64,000 bases of DNA, from the NCBI GenBank assembly GCA_035762545.1, contig DASTOM010000024.1:284910-348909 (forward strand), written 5' to 3'. Below the pieces are notes generated by a model, which was given only the letters and a program-made list of their open reading frames with translations, was not told where the DNA came from and made no database searches. Of the stretch, positions 41,255 through 50,312 are shown one piece after another. The translations under genes were made by a program, and so were the position numbers. Each line of letters begins with the position of its first letter. The first letter of the stretch is position 1. The DNA comes from JANQRA01 sp035762545. GTDB taxonomy: Bacteria > Actinomycetota > Acidimicrobiia > Spongiisociales > ZC4RG35.

Positions 41255-41458
41255 TCAGTTGTAGTCAGGCTTGGGGTCCTCCAGATCACCCTCATCCTCC
41301 TGGAGTTGTATGAGCTCGAGCATGTTGCGCTTGGCAACGGCCACACCGGCCCCGTCGATTTTGCTTGTCTGACCCGCCAGCTTCAAGTCGTCCTCGACGA
41401 GGTTGGCCGAGTCCCCATGGTCCTCGTAGGGCAGTTTGCATCCGCACGTGTAACACAC
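41255..41458 (-). CDS. Small CxxCxC protein
   Basis: 67 residues from GTG 41458, chosen because AAGGGAGG lies 6 nt upstream. N-terminus (V/M)CYTCGCKLPYEDHGDSANL, a CxxCxC with following DHGD motif, recalls a widespread family of short proteins of unknown function in actinobacteria and cyanobacteria. The rest is acidic (EDEGDLEDPKPDYN) with a helical middle. Likely metal binding. 76 bp upstream of the cyclase start on the same strand, so the cyclase lies downstream of it. Confidence 0.72.
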   Translation of the reverse strand: MCYTCGCKLPYEDHGDSANLVEDDLKLAGQTSKIDGAGVAVAKRNMLELIQLQEDEGDLEDPKPDYN

Positions 41459-41540
41459 GATTTGCCTCCCTTCACATGAGAGTTTCGCTGTGGTTACCCG
41501 ACCGGATGGGCGCTCAATCATGGGGTGATTCGAGTTCGCG

Positions 41541-43298
41541 CTACTGATAGGTGACGTACACCGGCACCGGGGTTCGGTCGAGGGTCTCCTGTGGGGTGTA
41601 GGGGCCGTTGGGGTGGTCTCTGACGAAGAAGTTCTTCCACCCCCAACGCCAGTGATCGTCCTCGGTGCCCGCGGTGATGTTGTTCCAGGTCCCGTTCTTG
41701 CTGCTGAGGTTCCCTTGCCCCTCACCGTCCATCTGGATCACCACCTGCACCTCAGGCCGGTCGACGAGTTGGTCCCGGTCCTGGATCATGTCGTCACGGA
41801 ACTGCTGGATGACGAGGAGCTTCTGTGGGAGCGCCTCGGAGTTGACCAGGTCGGCCAGCCAGTTGATCACCTGATTGATCTCTGCGGCTGTGACGGTCCC
41901 CCTCCGGTCGAAGTCGGTCTGTCCTGGCCATCCGCACCGCCATTCCGGGTCGATACCCACCCCAACGTGAGGAAGACGAAGGGTTTCCTCGTAGAACTGG
42001 GCGTGGGTGAGAAAGTCTTGAGAGCCTGGCTGGAGATCGAAGACGACGTACCCGCCCTCTTGTCCGGCGACATCCACCCCTTCCTGGAAGTCGTCGATCG
42101 GGAACAGATGAGTTCCACATCGGGGCTGGGCCACACTTGCGATGTAATTGAACATCGGAACGACATGGGCACCGTCAACGGCAAAACCGTCGAGCAGCCC
42201 GGGCTGGACAGTGCCCTGGCAAGGCGATGGGAGGCACCCGGTCTGAACGTAGCCGGTGAGGATCCCGCCGTTCCGCATGAGATGCAATGCCTCCTGGGGG
42301 GTGACCTGGCCCATGGCGCCCAAGGCAGGGGATGCCGGGTTGCCGTAGAACCCAACCAGACGACGATTGATGTGCTCGGGGAACAGATCGAAGCCACCTC
42401 CGGGAAGCTGTTCGCCGCGCGCCAAGGTCCGAAGCTTCCAATCGTCGAGGGTCGATGAGATTCCGACGGTGCGGAGGGTCCGCTCGGGATACCCGGTGAC
42501 CGCCTCACCGACCTCCGGGTATCGAAACAAATCGCTGACATCCACCGGGACGACCGAGGCATCGGCCGCTTTGGCTGCCACCGTTGCGAGGAGAACTGTC
42601 ACCGGGTCGGTTGCGTCGACGATCCACACAGGTTTGGAGCCGGTCGGTCGGGCAAGACCGGCGATCATCCGATCGACATCGCTGACCTGGGCGTTCGCCA
42701 CATCCGGGAGGACCACGGCCTCGGCGTTCTCGATAGAGAGGACGGTGTCCACGACGACCGAGAACTCATCGAAGGGGTCGGTGACAGGGGCACCCAAAAC
42801 CTCGCTCGCGACATCGACGGCGGTGTTGACGTCGTGGCGGATCTCCTCGGCGCCGGAGGGCGGGTTGACGACGACGGACCCCACCACGTGAACGCGGTCC
42901 GGAGTCAGTCGCCTCAGCTCCGCTGCCAGCTCGACATTCGGCAAGAGGAGGGGTGCATCCAGGGCGGCGGCCAGTTGCGCCGCAGCCACCACCTCGGACA
43001 GGCTGCCCTCGGCGACCACCACCACGTCGGGAGCACACAGAAAAGTCTCCCCTGACAGAGCGATGGCGTCGGTCGCCCGTGCTCCCGTGGCGACCGACGA
43101 AGTCCCACCTGTCGACTCGATGCAAGAGCTGGCCACGGTTGTCGAGGTGCTCGTGGTGGGCACCGCGGTGGTCGCGGGCACTGTCTCGACCGGCGTCTCG
43201 TTGACCAGAGCGGTGCAGCCCGAGGTCCACAGCGCCAAGACGACGAGGATGACCAGCGCCTTCGCACCGATACGACCGCCGGCGAACGCATTGTCCAT
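41541..43298 (-). CDS. Exported lipoprotein with cell-wall-binding-repeat-like domain
   Basis: 585 residues; signal peptide with lipobox TSGC (Cys28) and a Thr/Val-rich linker. The first globular part (about 60-160) has the pattern of a cell wall binding repeat 2: VVVVAEGSLSEVVAAAQLAA, then LDAPLLLPNVELAAELRRLT and VHVVGS. A second, similar but weaker part follows (about 170-240). The C-terminal half contains HVVPMFNYIASVAQPRCGTH and WEQ-free stretches such as VGVGIDPEWRCGWPG, which I cannot place; it could be a glycoside-hydrolase-like fold. Divergent from the sugar dehydrogenase at 43337. Confidence 0.65.
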   Translation of the reverse strand: MDNAFAGGRIGAKALVILVVLALWTSGCTALVNETPVETVPATTAVPTTSTSTTVASSCIESTGGTSSVATGARATDAIALSGETFLCAPDVVVVAEGSLSEVVAAAQLAAALDAPLLLPNVELAAELRRLTPDRVHVVGSVVVNPPSGAEEIRHDVNTAVDVASEVLGAPVTDPFDEFSVVVDTVLSIENAEAVVLPDVANAQVSDVDRMIAGLARPTGSKPVWIVDATDPVTVLLATVAAKAADASVVPVDVSDLFRYPEVGEAVTGYPERTLRTVGISSTLDDWKLRTLARGEQLPGGGFDLFPEHINRRLVGFYGNPASPALGAMGQVTPQEALHLMRNGGILTGYVQTGCLPSPCQGTVQPGLLDGFAVDGAHVVPMFNYIASVAQPRCGTHLFPIDDFQEGVDVAGQEGGYVVFDLQPGSQDFLTHAQFYEETLRLPHVGVGIDPEWRCGWPGQTDFDRRGTVTAAEINQVINWLADLVNSEALPQKLLVIQQFRDDMIQDRDQLVDRPEVQVVIQMDGEGQGNLSSKNGTWNNITAGTEDDHWRWGWKNFFVRDHPNGPYTPQETLDRTPVPVYVTYQ

Positions 43299-43336
43299 GC
43301 CGCGGTCACGTTAGGTGTGCTCGGTAGCGTGCTTGG

Positions 43337-44689
43337 GTGACCGATCGTGATCCTCGTCCGCAATCCGCGCCGCAAGCGAGCATCCGAATACTGCTGATAC
43401 TCCTTCTGGCAGTATTCGCAGTCGTCTTCCTGGTGTCACGCGGCGGGGGCAGCGGAGCCGACCCAACCACCCCGCCTATCGGAGCTGATACCACGACGAC
43501 CGGACCCGGGGTCACGACCACCGCTCCCCAGACCGCGACCACGGGCCCGGATTCGACGACCAGCACCACCGCCAACGTCGCTCCGTTGGCGGGTCTCAGC
43601 CTGGAGATGATCGATGAGGACTACAACCAGCCGACCGCGGTCCGGGCACCTGCAGGCGATGACCGTCTCTTCGTGGTCCAGAGGGTCGGGGTGATAAGGG
43701 CGATCGACGCCAACAACGAGATGCTCGACCCGGCCTTCCTGGCCATCGACGACCGTGTTCTCGTCGACGGCATCGAGCAAGGCCTTCTCGGCCTGGCCTT
43801 CCATCCCGAGTTCGCCACCAATGGGCGGTTCTTCGTCTACTACGTCAACCGTCAGGGTCAGAGACAGTTGTCCGAGTTCACGGTCAGCGCCGACGACCCC
43901 AATCGGGCCGATCCAGAATCCGAGAGGGTCCTGTTCGCACTCGATCACCCTGAGAACGCCACCGACATCCGCCACTACGCCGGCGACATCCATTTCGGCC
44001 CCGACGGGTATCTATGGGTGTCCTCCGGTGATGGCGCCGACGCAAGAGGTCAGGGTCAGAACCCCGACACGATGTTCGCCGCCATCATCCGCATCGATGT
44101 CGACCAAGGCGACCCCTACGGCATCCCTGCCGACAACCCTTTCGCCGATGGTGGCGGGGCGCCTGAGGTCTGGGCGTATGGGCTCCGCAACCCCTACCGG
44201 TTCTGGATCGACCCGGTCGACAACTTCATCTACATCGGCGATGTCGGGCTTGAGACCTGGGAGGAGATCAACGCAGTCCCCATCGACGAGGGTGGTGGTT
44301 ACAACTTCGGATGGGGAAACATGGAGGGGACGAGGTGTCTCTTCGAGTCGGACTGCAACCCTTCCGACTACACCCAAGCGGTCCTCGCCTATCCCAACTC
44401 GATCCAGAGCCCCGAATCAGATCAACCCGACGGTTGCGCGGTGACAGGAGGAGTGGTCTATCGAGGGTCGGAGATACCTGAGATCGTCGGCCACTACTTC
44501 TACGCCGACTGGTGCAACCAGATGATCCGCAGTTTCCGGCTCGTGGACGGCCAGCCAACCGAGATCACCGACTGGACCGGCGATCTGGGCGAGGTCGGTC
44601 AGGTCAACGGTTTCGGTATCGGTGGCGACGGCGAGATGTATCTGGTGACACATGACGGCGACGTGGCCAAGTTCGTGCCTCGCCGCTGA
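43337..44689 (+). CDS. PQQ-dependent sugar dehydrogenase (GSDH family), second copy
   Basis: 450 residues, same layout as the 11884-13245 protein: one N-terminal membrane helix (IRILLILLLAVFAVVFLV), a Thr/Pro linker (about 42-80) and a six-bladed propeller with DYNQPTAVRAPAGDDRLFVV, GLLGLAFHPEFATNGRFFVY, RHYAGDIHFGPDGYLWVSS and YGLRNPYRFWID. The DWCNQMIRSF segment near the C-terminus has a Cys pairing with another in the CLFESDCNPSDY loop. Likely periplasmic/extracellular. GTG 43337. In this strain at least two copies exist, which may differ in substrate. Confidence 0.87.
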   Translation: MTDRDPRPQSAPQASIRILLILLLAVFAVVFLVSRGGGSGADPTTPPIGADTTTTGPGVTTTAPQTATTGPDSTTSTTANVAPLAGLSLEMIDEDYNQPTAVRAPAGDDRLFVVQRVGVIRAIDANNEMLDPAFLAIDDRVLVDGIEQGLLGLAFHPEFATNGRFFVYYVNRQGQRQLSEFTVSADDPNRADPESERVLFALDHPENATDIRHYAGDIHFGPDGYLWVSSGDGADARGQGQNPDTMFAAIIRIDVDQGDPYGIPADNPFADGGGAPEVWAYGLRNPYRFWIDPVDNFIYIGDVGLETWEEINAVPIDEGGGYNFGWGNMEGTRCLFESDCNPSDYTQAVLAYPNSIQSPESDQPDGCAVTGGVVYRGSEIPEIVGHYFYADWCNQMIRSFRLVDGQPTEITDWTGDLGEVGQVNGFGIGGDGEMYLVTHDGDVAKFVPRR

Positions 44690-44740
44690 AGCAGACAACG
44701 GTCAGGTCGACTGGCCCAACGCGATCTTCGGTCGTCGTGG

Positions 44741-44940
44741 TCACCCTGCGTAGGCGGGGAGCCCACTCGGCTCGTACACGTGCAGGGTGATGCCGTTGGG
44801 AAGGCTCGAGAGTCGATCAAACCGAGTGCCATGTCCGGGCCGGTCTCGGGGAACAGTCGTGTGCCTTGTCCGACTACAACGGGATAGGTCAGCAGGTACA
44901 TCTCGTCCGCTAGGTCGTGCTGAAGCAGCCCCTGAATCAC
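44741..44940 (-). pseudogene. Remnant of a RibD-C/dihydrofolate-reductase-like gene
   Basis: Residues IQGLLQHDLADEMYLLTYPV and VVGQGTRLFPETG match the C-terminal strand-helix of RibD-C proteins. The frame then breaks at the GGG run 44798-44800: adding one base gives the expected C-terminus NGITLHVYEPSGLPAYAG and a stop at 44741. The N-terminal half is missing upstream, where the sequence does not continue the family. A fragment, probably decayed. Confidence 0.7.
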
Positions 44941-45259
44941 ACCGTCGACTGATACGAGGACGAAGACGCCTGGTGTGATGGTGCGGCTCTCGAGGACCGT
45001 TGCACGATCCCCGCCGTCACGTCCGGATACGCAAACGAGAGACTCGTCAGCTGCACGAGAACGCGGCGAAACGAGGTTGCGGCATCGCAGAAAAGCTATG
45101 ACTGGCTCGGATCGACAGCGAGTCGGAATCGTTCCGACATCGTGTCGACTTCTCCCGCGCTTGTGTCGGAAACCACTGACCCCGCTCCAGATCGCTCAGG
45201 TCATGTTCGACTTTGACCGATTGGGGGGTATTACGGAGCTAGACGTTTGAAGGTGTGGC
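44941..45259. other. Non-coding stretch upstream of an ECF sigma gene
   Basis: 319 bp with no supported gene. It holds a palindrome GTCGGAA-TCG-TTCCGAC at 45122-45138 and a further half-site GTCGGAA at 45166-45172, a possible operator pair for the sigma gene that follows. No ECF-type promoter could be confidently placed. Confidence 0.5.
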
Positions 45260-45817
45260 GTGGACGCGCGTGAAGCAGAGTTCGACTCTTTACTGCAGGC
45301 CGCCAAGGCTGGTGCCGACTGGGCTTGGGCCCGCATCTATCGCGACCTGGCCGGCCCCGTGACCGGGTATCTGAGAAGCCGTGGTGCAAAGGAGCCGGAG
45401 GATCTGACGAGCGAGGTCTTCCTTCGGGTGGCTCACGCGATCCAAGGCTTCACCGGGGACGCTGCCTCTTTCAGATCCTGGATCTTCGTGATCGCCCATC
45501 GCCGCCTGATCGACGAACGTCGTTACAACGGTCGTCGACCCCTGATGTCCGAACTCGATGGTGCGGAGAGGGTGACACCCGAAGGCGACGTCGAGAGCGA
45601 AGCTATCGAGCATTTGGTGACAGCCGAGATCGCCGAAGTCTTCCAAGCCCTGACCGATAGCCAGAGGGACGTCCTCGCATTGAGGATCATCGCCGGGCTC
45701 TCGATCGAACAAACGGCACATGTGATGGGAAAGCGAGCAGGCGCCATCAAGGCCCTACAACATCGGGCACTCGGCGCTTTGAAGAGGGCACTCGACGAGG
45801 AAAACGTGACCTTGTGA
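45260..45817 (+). CDS. ECF RNA polymerase sigma factor
   Basis: 185 residues: region 2 (ARIYRDLAGPVTGYLRSRGA ... EDLTSEVFLRVAHAIQGF ... FRSWIFVIAHRRLIDERR) and region 4 (LTDSQRDVLALRIIAGLSIE, then QTAHVMGKRAGAIKALQHRA). GTG 45260. The stop overlaps the start of the next gene (GTGA), which encodes a membrane protein that is the probable regulator. This is the third sigma gene in the window after those at 24.5 and 26.9 kb. Confidence 0.92.
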   Translation: MDAREAEFDSLLQAAKAGADWAWARIYRDLAGPVTGYLRSRGAKEPEDLTSEVFLRVAHAIQGFTGDAASFRSWIFVIAHRRLIDERRYNGRRPLMSELDGAERVTPEGDVESEAIEHLVTAEIAEVFQALTDSQRDVLALRIIAGLSIEQTAHVMGKRAGAIKALQHRALGALKRALDEENVTL

Positions 45818-46731
45818 GCGATTTCGACGTTAACGACACTGACATGGCACCCCGCAGCCTGACCCCCCAGGACGTGGAACTCGTCCTTGGTCGGGAAGTT
45901 CCCGAGCAGGACAATTTGGCGCGGTTCGCGTCGGTCCTGAACTCGCTACACCACACTCGGGCGACCATTCCCACGGACGAGGCAGTGGCAGCCTTTTCCA
46001 CCCGCGCCGCCGAGATCGTCCGAGCGAACCGGATTCATTCGTTCGGGACGCAGGCACCAACGAAGCCTCCCACCCAGGCGATTCTCCGGAAGCGACTGGT
46101 CGGAGCAGTGGGTGCCACGGTTCTCCTCACTGGTATGACCGGTGTCGCCGTGGCTGCAGACGCAGCTGCACCTGGTGATCCCCTCTACGGTCTGGATCGA
46201 GCCATGGAGTCAGTCGGTGTCGGTGATGGAGGTTCACCGGAGAGGCTCGCCGAGGCTCAGTCTTTGGTCGAGGGCGGGCAGCTCACCGCGGCGATTGCTC
46301 ATGCGGCGCGGGCCGTGGACGCCAACAGCGGAACCGATAAGCAGGGTTTCTCCCCCGAAGCAGCAGAGGCGGTCGAGGCTCTCCGGAGCGCGGCAGAGCG
46401 TGCAGATCTCGCCGACGGCGAAGGAGACGACCCGAAGGTCAATGACTCGATCGCGGGAATCCTGAACCAGATCGCCGCGATGCTCGACAGCGGAGAACTC
46501 CAGCCATCTGAGATCGGTGCACGAATTTCCGAGCTGGCCAGGGAGATCGGGCGCGGTGGTGCAGACGAGAAAGCAAACTCATCGACTGAACCGGATCCGG
46601 GCAACGAGTCCCCCGGACCTCCGGCCGAGACGCCTGTTGGACCTCCGGACGACGCCCCTGCGGGGGCCTCGGCAGGATCCCCTTCCGGCCCACCAGAGGA
46701 TGTCCCAGGGGCGGGGGCGGGCAGACCCTGA
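45814..46731 (+). CDS. Sigma-associated single-pass protein (DUF5667-like)
   Basis: 305 residues. A helical cytosolic N-terminus (about 15-90), one membrane helix (LVGAVGATVLLTGMTGVAVAA, about 95-115), then AAPGDPLYGLDRAMESV, which resembles the APGDxLYxLKRxxE motif of DUF5667-type proteins found after sigma genes, then a helical region and a long low-complexity tail of Pro/Gly/Glu (PPAETPVGPPDDAPAGASAG). Translation is coupled to the sigma gene by a 4-bp overlap. Probable anti-sigma or extracytoplasmic sensor; no ZAS motif. Confidence 0.75.
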   Translation: MSDFDVNDTDMAPRSLTPQDVELVLGREVPEQDNLARFASVLNSLHHTRATIPTDEAVAAFSTRAAEIVRANRIHSFGTQAPTKPPTQAILRKRLVGAVGATVLLTGMTGVAVAADAAAPGDPLYGLDRAMESVGVGDGGSPERLAEAQSLVEGGQLTAAIAHAARAVDANSGTDKQGFSPEAAEAVEALRSAAERADLADGEGDDPKVNDSIAGILNQIAAMLDSGELQPSEIGARISELAREIGRGGADEKANSSTEPDPGNESPGPPAETPVGPPDDAPAGASAGSPSGPPEDVPGAGAGRP

Positions 46732-46859
46732 TCCTCGGCCGGGCGTCACCCGGAGTGTGATGCCGTCGGACCGCGAGAAACCGAGCCTCGATCCTCCATC
46801 GGAGTAGCCGGAGGAAGCATTCATTTTCGGCGACATTCGAGCCGGCCCCACACACAAAA

Positions 46860-46890
46860 GGAGAGGGCCTGGTGGAGCCAGGCCCTCTCC
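46860..46890 (-). terminator. Rho-independent terminator for the 46919-47686 gene
   Basis: 13-bp perfect stem (GGAGAGGGCCTGG / CCAGGCCCTCTCC) with a 5-nt loop; on the minus strand it is followed by TTTTGTGTG, a usable U-tract. Confidence 0.85.
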
Positions 46891-46918
46891 TCGATTCCAG
46901 TCGTGTTGTCGGTTGTCG

Positions 46919-47686
46919 CTACGGCCGACCGGGATTGTCAGGCTTGCCGTTGGCGTCCCGCGGATGTTGTCCACCGAACTTCTGGAGTACGTGCTCGGGA
47001 GGCCCGCCGCCCTCGTTGTCCTCCGTCTCCTCGTCTGCCCCACCCTTGCCACGGTGGCAGTCGGTGGTGACTGTCGTGAAGCTGATCGACCCTTCGACGA
47101 CTTCGGTTTCCTCCTCCGCCGGCTCCGTGGGCTCGTCCGACGCGGTGTCATCGACCTTCACCTGCTGGTCACCCTTCCCGAGTCCGGATCGAGCGATGTG
47201 TCGGACGATGCAACCACGGCCCTCGCCTTCGTAGTTCTCGTTGAAGAACTTGAGGAACATCCCGTGGTTGACCTGACCGGCGGGACCGGTTACGTCCCCT
47301 CCTTGGAACTCGCCGCAGACGATCTCCTCGCTGTCGGTGTCGCCGCCCTCCGAATCCCCTTCAGAACTCACTGTGATCAGGCCGGTTGCCGGGTCATAGG
47401 TGTAGGTGTAGGTGTCCGGGTTCTCGGGGTCGTCCCCCTCCAGCCCGCAGGCCTCCAGGAGAGCTGCGAACTGCTCTTCCTCGTAGCCTTCCAGGGTCTC
47501 CTCGAGCAACGCATCATCAGGCGAATAATCGAGTGAGGTGACATTCCAGATGAAGAAGTGATTCTCCTGGTCGTACCCGTAGTTGAGCACGGTGTCGTCG
47601 CCTTCGGCGGCGAGAGCCATTCCGGCCAAGGCAAACGCCGCGATGACCGTGAGACCCACTACCAGTCTCTTTTTCAGTCTTTCCAT
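46919..47686 (-). CDS. Secreted acidic protein of unknown function
   Basis: 255 residues; ATG 47686 with AGGAG upstream. Sec signal peptide (RLVVGLTVIAAFALAGMALA). The mature part is acidic, starts EGDDTVLNYGYDQENHFFIW, has Cys pairs (EACGLEG, EIVCGEF, GRGCIVRHIA, TDCHRGKG) and ends in a low-complexity Gly/Glu/Pro tail (EDNEGGGPPEHVLQKFGG). I do not recognise a fold; four cysteines suggest two disulfides. Monocistronic with a strong terminator. Confidence 0.75.
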   Translation of the reverse strand: MERLKKRLVVGLTVIAAFALAGMALAAEGDDTVLNYGYDQENHFFIWNVTSLDYSPDDALLEETLEGYEEEQFAALLEACGLEGDDPENPDTYTYTYDPATGLITVSSEGDSEGGDTDSEEIVCGEFQGGDVTGPAGQVNHGMFLKFFNENYEGEGRGCIVRHIARSGLGKGDQQVKVDDTASDEPTEPAEEETEVVEGSISFTTVTTDCHRGKGGADEETEDNEGGGPPEHVLQKFGGQHPRDANGKPDNPGRP

Positions 47687-47792
47687 TGGGAGCAGCTCCT
47701 GAAGTTCGTTCCCAGCCACCCTTCATCACTGTTAACGCCGGAAACCGCAAGAGGGTTACGCCACCGGTCCCGAATCCCGACATTCGTCTGCT

Positions 47793-49037
47793 TCATCTGG
47801 AGCTGTCCGGCGTCTGCGGGCCGGCGTCGAGCAGGTCGTAGAGGGCCGAGCGCAACGCAAGTTCGCGCGGGTCATCCCAGAGATGAAAGCCCGAACGGTT
47901 CATCGCATACGCGAAACCGACACCAGTATCTGGGTCGGCGAATCCGAACGAGCCGCCGGCACCGGGTGTGCCATACGCCAGCCCCGCCGTGGATCCGAAG
48001 CGGAAGGCTGGGAATGGCTTGACATACCCCAACGAGAAAACGGAGTCGAGCCTGAGTACCACATCGGACAGACCTTGGGATGGAGGTTTCGCCGGGTGCG
48101 CCAGGGCATCCAGTGTGTCGGAGGTGATGCCCAGGGCCCGTCCACCGTTGGCCAGTTCCCCGTAGGCGGCTGCTATCCCCCTGACCTGTCCCGTCCCGTT
48201 GGCAGCCGGAACCTCTAGTCGGAGGATGTCACGACGGTTGTAGTTGTTGATCAGCCCAAGCACGCGTGGGTTGCCAAACGCCTTGTAGGTGACGCTCCGG
48301 GGATTGAGAAAACCGAGGACGAACTTTCGGGGCATCTCGCGGAGGTGGAGAGGCATCTCATACGGCTTGTACCCGTGAATCGTCGCCAGCCGCTCCTGAG
48401 GAACCGCATCGGGCAGCCCGATGTAGAACTCCAGACCAAGGGGGCGGGCGACCTCATCGGCGAAGTACTGGCCGAGACTTCGGCCCGCGGGGTCGACCCG
48501 ACGGATCAGCTCGCCCTCGTACCAGCCCAGAGTGATGCCGTGATATCCGTGACGGGTTCCCGGTTCCCACACCGGCTTCTGGGCGGCCAACACCTCCGCC
48601 ATTCGGTCGAGTGAGGCAAGGTCCTCGAGATCCAACTTGATGTCGATGACGGGAAGCCCGGCCTGATGAGAGAGCAGCTGACGGACCGTGACGTCTGCTT
48701 TGCCGGCTTGGGCGAACTCGGGCCAATAGGTGCCGACCCTCTCGTCGTAGTCCAGTTGGCCCCTCGAGTGCGCCACCGCGATCGCCAACGACGCAACCCC
48801 TTTGGTGGTGGAGAACACCGTGACCAGAGTGTCCTCCTCCCACGGCGCCTTCATGACGCCATCCCTGTACCCACCCCAAAGGTCGACCACCTTCTCGCCA
48901 TCTTTGAACACGACGCAGGCGGCACCGACTTCATGGCCTGAGGCGAAGTTCGAGCGAAAGGCGTCGGCGACCGGCCCGTACCCTTCGTCGACGTCTCCGT
49001 TGATCAGGTCATCTGGCACGTTCACTCTGAGAACCAC
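47793..49037 (-). CDS. Serine hydrolase, beta-lactamase class C / esterase fold
   Basis: 414 residues. The nucleophile motif S-x-x-K is STTK in VTVFSTTKGVASL; the second-site Tyr is in GYHGITLGWYEGEL (Y-x-G instead of Y-x-N, as in EstB-like esterases); the third motif region is HxG-like in GTPGAGGSFGFAD. No signal peptide, so probably cytoplasmic and an esterase rather than a secreted beta-lactamase. Start GTG 49037 after GAGGAG. Single gene. Confidence 0.88.
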   Translation of the reverse strand: MVLRVNVPDDLINGDVDEGYGPVADAFRSNFASGHEVGAACVVFKDGEKVVDLWGGYRDGVMKAPWEEDTLVTVFSTTKGVASLAIAVAHSRGQLDYDERVGTYWPEFAQAGKADVTVRQLLSHQAGLPVIDIKLDLEDLASLDRMAEVLAAQKPVWEPGTRHGYHGITLGWYEGELIRRVDPAGRSLGQYFADEVARPLGLEFYIGLPDAVPQERLATIHGYKPYEMPLHLREMPRKFVLGFLNPRSVTYKAFGNPRVLGLINNYNRRDILRLEVPAANGTGQVRGIAAAYGELANGGRALGITSDTLDALAHPAKPPSQGLSDVVLRLDSVFSLGYVKPFPAFRFGSTAGLAYGTPGAGGSFGFADPDTGVGFAYAMNRSGFHLWDDPRELALRSALYDLLDAGPQTPDSSR

Positions 49038-49084
49038 GTCACTCCTCGCACACAGCGTGGTGACGCTAACCCAACCAGTTCATA

Positions 49085-49105
49085 TCGGTCGGTCGGGACG
49101 ACCGA
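49085..49105. promoter_or_regulatory. Inverted repeat upstream of histidine kinase
   Basis: TCGGTCG-gtcggga-CGACCGA; the spacer itself repeats the GGTCGG half-site. 80 bp before the kinase start. Possible operator. Confidence 0.35.
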
Positions 49106-49184
49106 CAACCACGTTTGCGCTGTGGCGGACAGTTGAGAACTGACTGCGACATCTCGTAGACACCACAACGCGATCCTCGTAGGA

Positions 49185-50312
49185 GTGGATACAGGTGTTG
49201 GGTCGGCTGCCGGCGGTCTCGGTTCGCTCAGTTTCTGGGTAGTGGAGCGGAGGTGGGCTCGACTCGCCCTGCTGGCAGCCTTCGTCGGCTATGTCGGTCT
49301 GATGATCGTGCTCGCCCCTCGTGGTGAGCCGGCTGCGCCGATCCTGATGGCCGTGCCCATCCTGGTGGCGGGCGCCTGGTTCGGTTTGAAGGTTGCCCTG
49401 GTCGTGACCGGCGTTCTCCTCGTTGTGACCGCGGTGATCCTGGAGACTGTCGGCGTGGGGGTCGCGGAGACTCTGTCCACCTATCGAGGACTCCCGATAC
49501 TCATGCTGGTCATAGTCGGTGTGGTCGTAGGTCGTCTACACGACGTCTCGGTGGCCATGGCCAAAGAGGTCCAGCGGGCGAGGCTCGCCGAACATGACCT
49601 TCGGGCTGCCGAAGCCCGACTGCAGAACCTCCTCGACGCCAAGGACGAACTGATCGCCTCCGTTGGCCATGAGTTGCGCACGCCTCTGACCGCCGTTCTC
49701 GGCTTCGCCGAACTGCTGCGGGTCGGCGGCGAAACCGAAATGACAGAGAGCGATCGTCACGAAATGGTCGAATTCATTGCACGAGAGGCGTTCGATCTCA
49801 CCGGCATCGTCGACGACCTCCTCGTCGCAGCCCGTCTAGAGGTCGATCGCCTCGATGTCACCAAGGTCCCGACCTCTTTGCGTTCTCAAGTCGCTCAGGT
49901 GTTGGAGGCGTGGGACAACACCGATCGACCCGGTATCGAAGTGACCGGAGACAACATTCGCGCAGTTGCCGACCCGGCCAGGGTCCGCCAGATTCTTCGC
50001 AATCTGATCACCAACGCCATCCGCTACGGCGGGAACCAGATCGCGGTGACCATCGACGCCGACAGCCAAGGAGCCTTCGTCGAAGTGGCGGACAACGGCA
50101 AGGGGTTGCCGATGAGCGAATGGGAACGGATCTTCGAGCCCCATTACCGCTACCAGCCTGACATCAGCAAGCCGGCCGGATCTGGTCTTGGACTCACCGT
50201 CTCCAGAGGTCTGGCCGAGAAGATGGACGGCAGCCTCACCTACAGATACGACGGCCAACAGAGCCGATTCCGACTCGTCCTGCCCGAGTTCGAGCCGACG
50301 CAGGACTCATAG
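49185..50312 (+). CDS. Membrane sensor histidine kinase
   Basis: 375 residues: three to four membrane helices (about 28-45, 52-70, 72-90, 104-118), a linker coiled coil (EVQRARLAEHDLRAAEARLQ), then HisKA with H162 in SVGHELRTPLTAVLGFAEL and the HATPase domain with N box NLITNAIRYGG, G1 VADNGKGLP and G2 GSGLGL. All ATP-binding boxes look intact. No response regulator gene is next to it; an AraC-type regulator is transcribed toward it. Orphan kinase, signal unknown. GTG 49185. Confidence 0.92.
   Translation: MDTGVGSAAGGLGSLSFWVVERRWARLALLAAFVGYVGLMIVLAPRGEPAAPILMAVPILVAGAWFGLKVALVVTGVLLVVTAVILETVGVGVAETLSTYRGLPILMLVIVGVVVGRLHDVSVAMAKEVQRARLAEHDLRAAEARLQNLLDAKDELIASVGHELRTPLTAVLGFAELLRVGGETEMTESDRHEMVEFIAREAFDLTGIVDDLLVAARLEVDRLDVTKVPTSLRSQVAQVLEAWDNTDRPGIEVTGDNIRAVADPARVRQILRNLITNAIRYGGNQIAVTIDADSQGAFVEVADNGKGLPMSEWERIFEPHYRYQPDISKPAGSGLGLTVSRGLAEKMDGSLTYRYDGQQSRFRLVLPEFEPTQDS

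Noticed and set aside
44990..45260. Possible RNA gene upstream of the third sigma factor
   Set aside because: No terminator, no extended structure apart from one palindrome, no match to a known RNA by eye.
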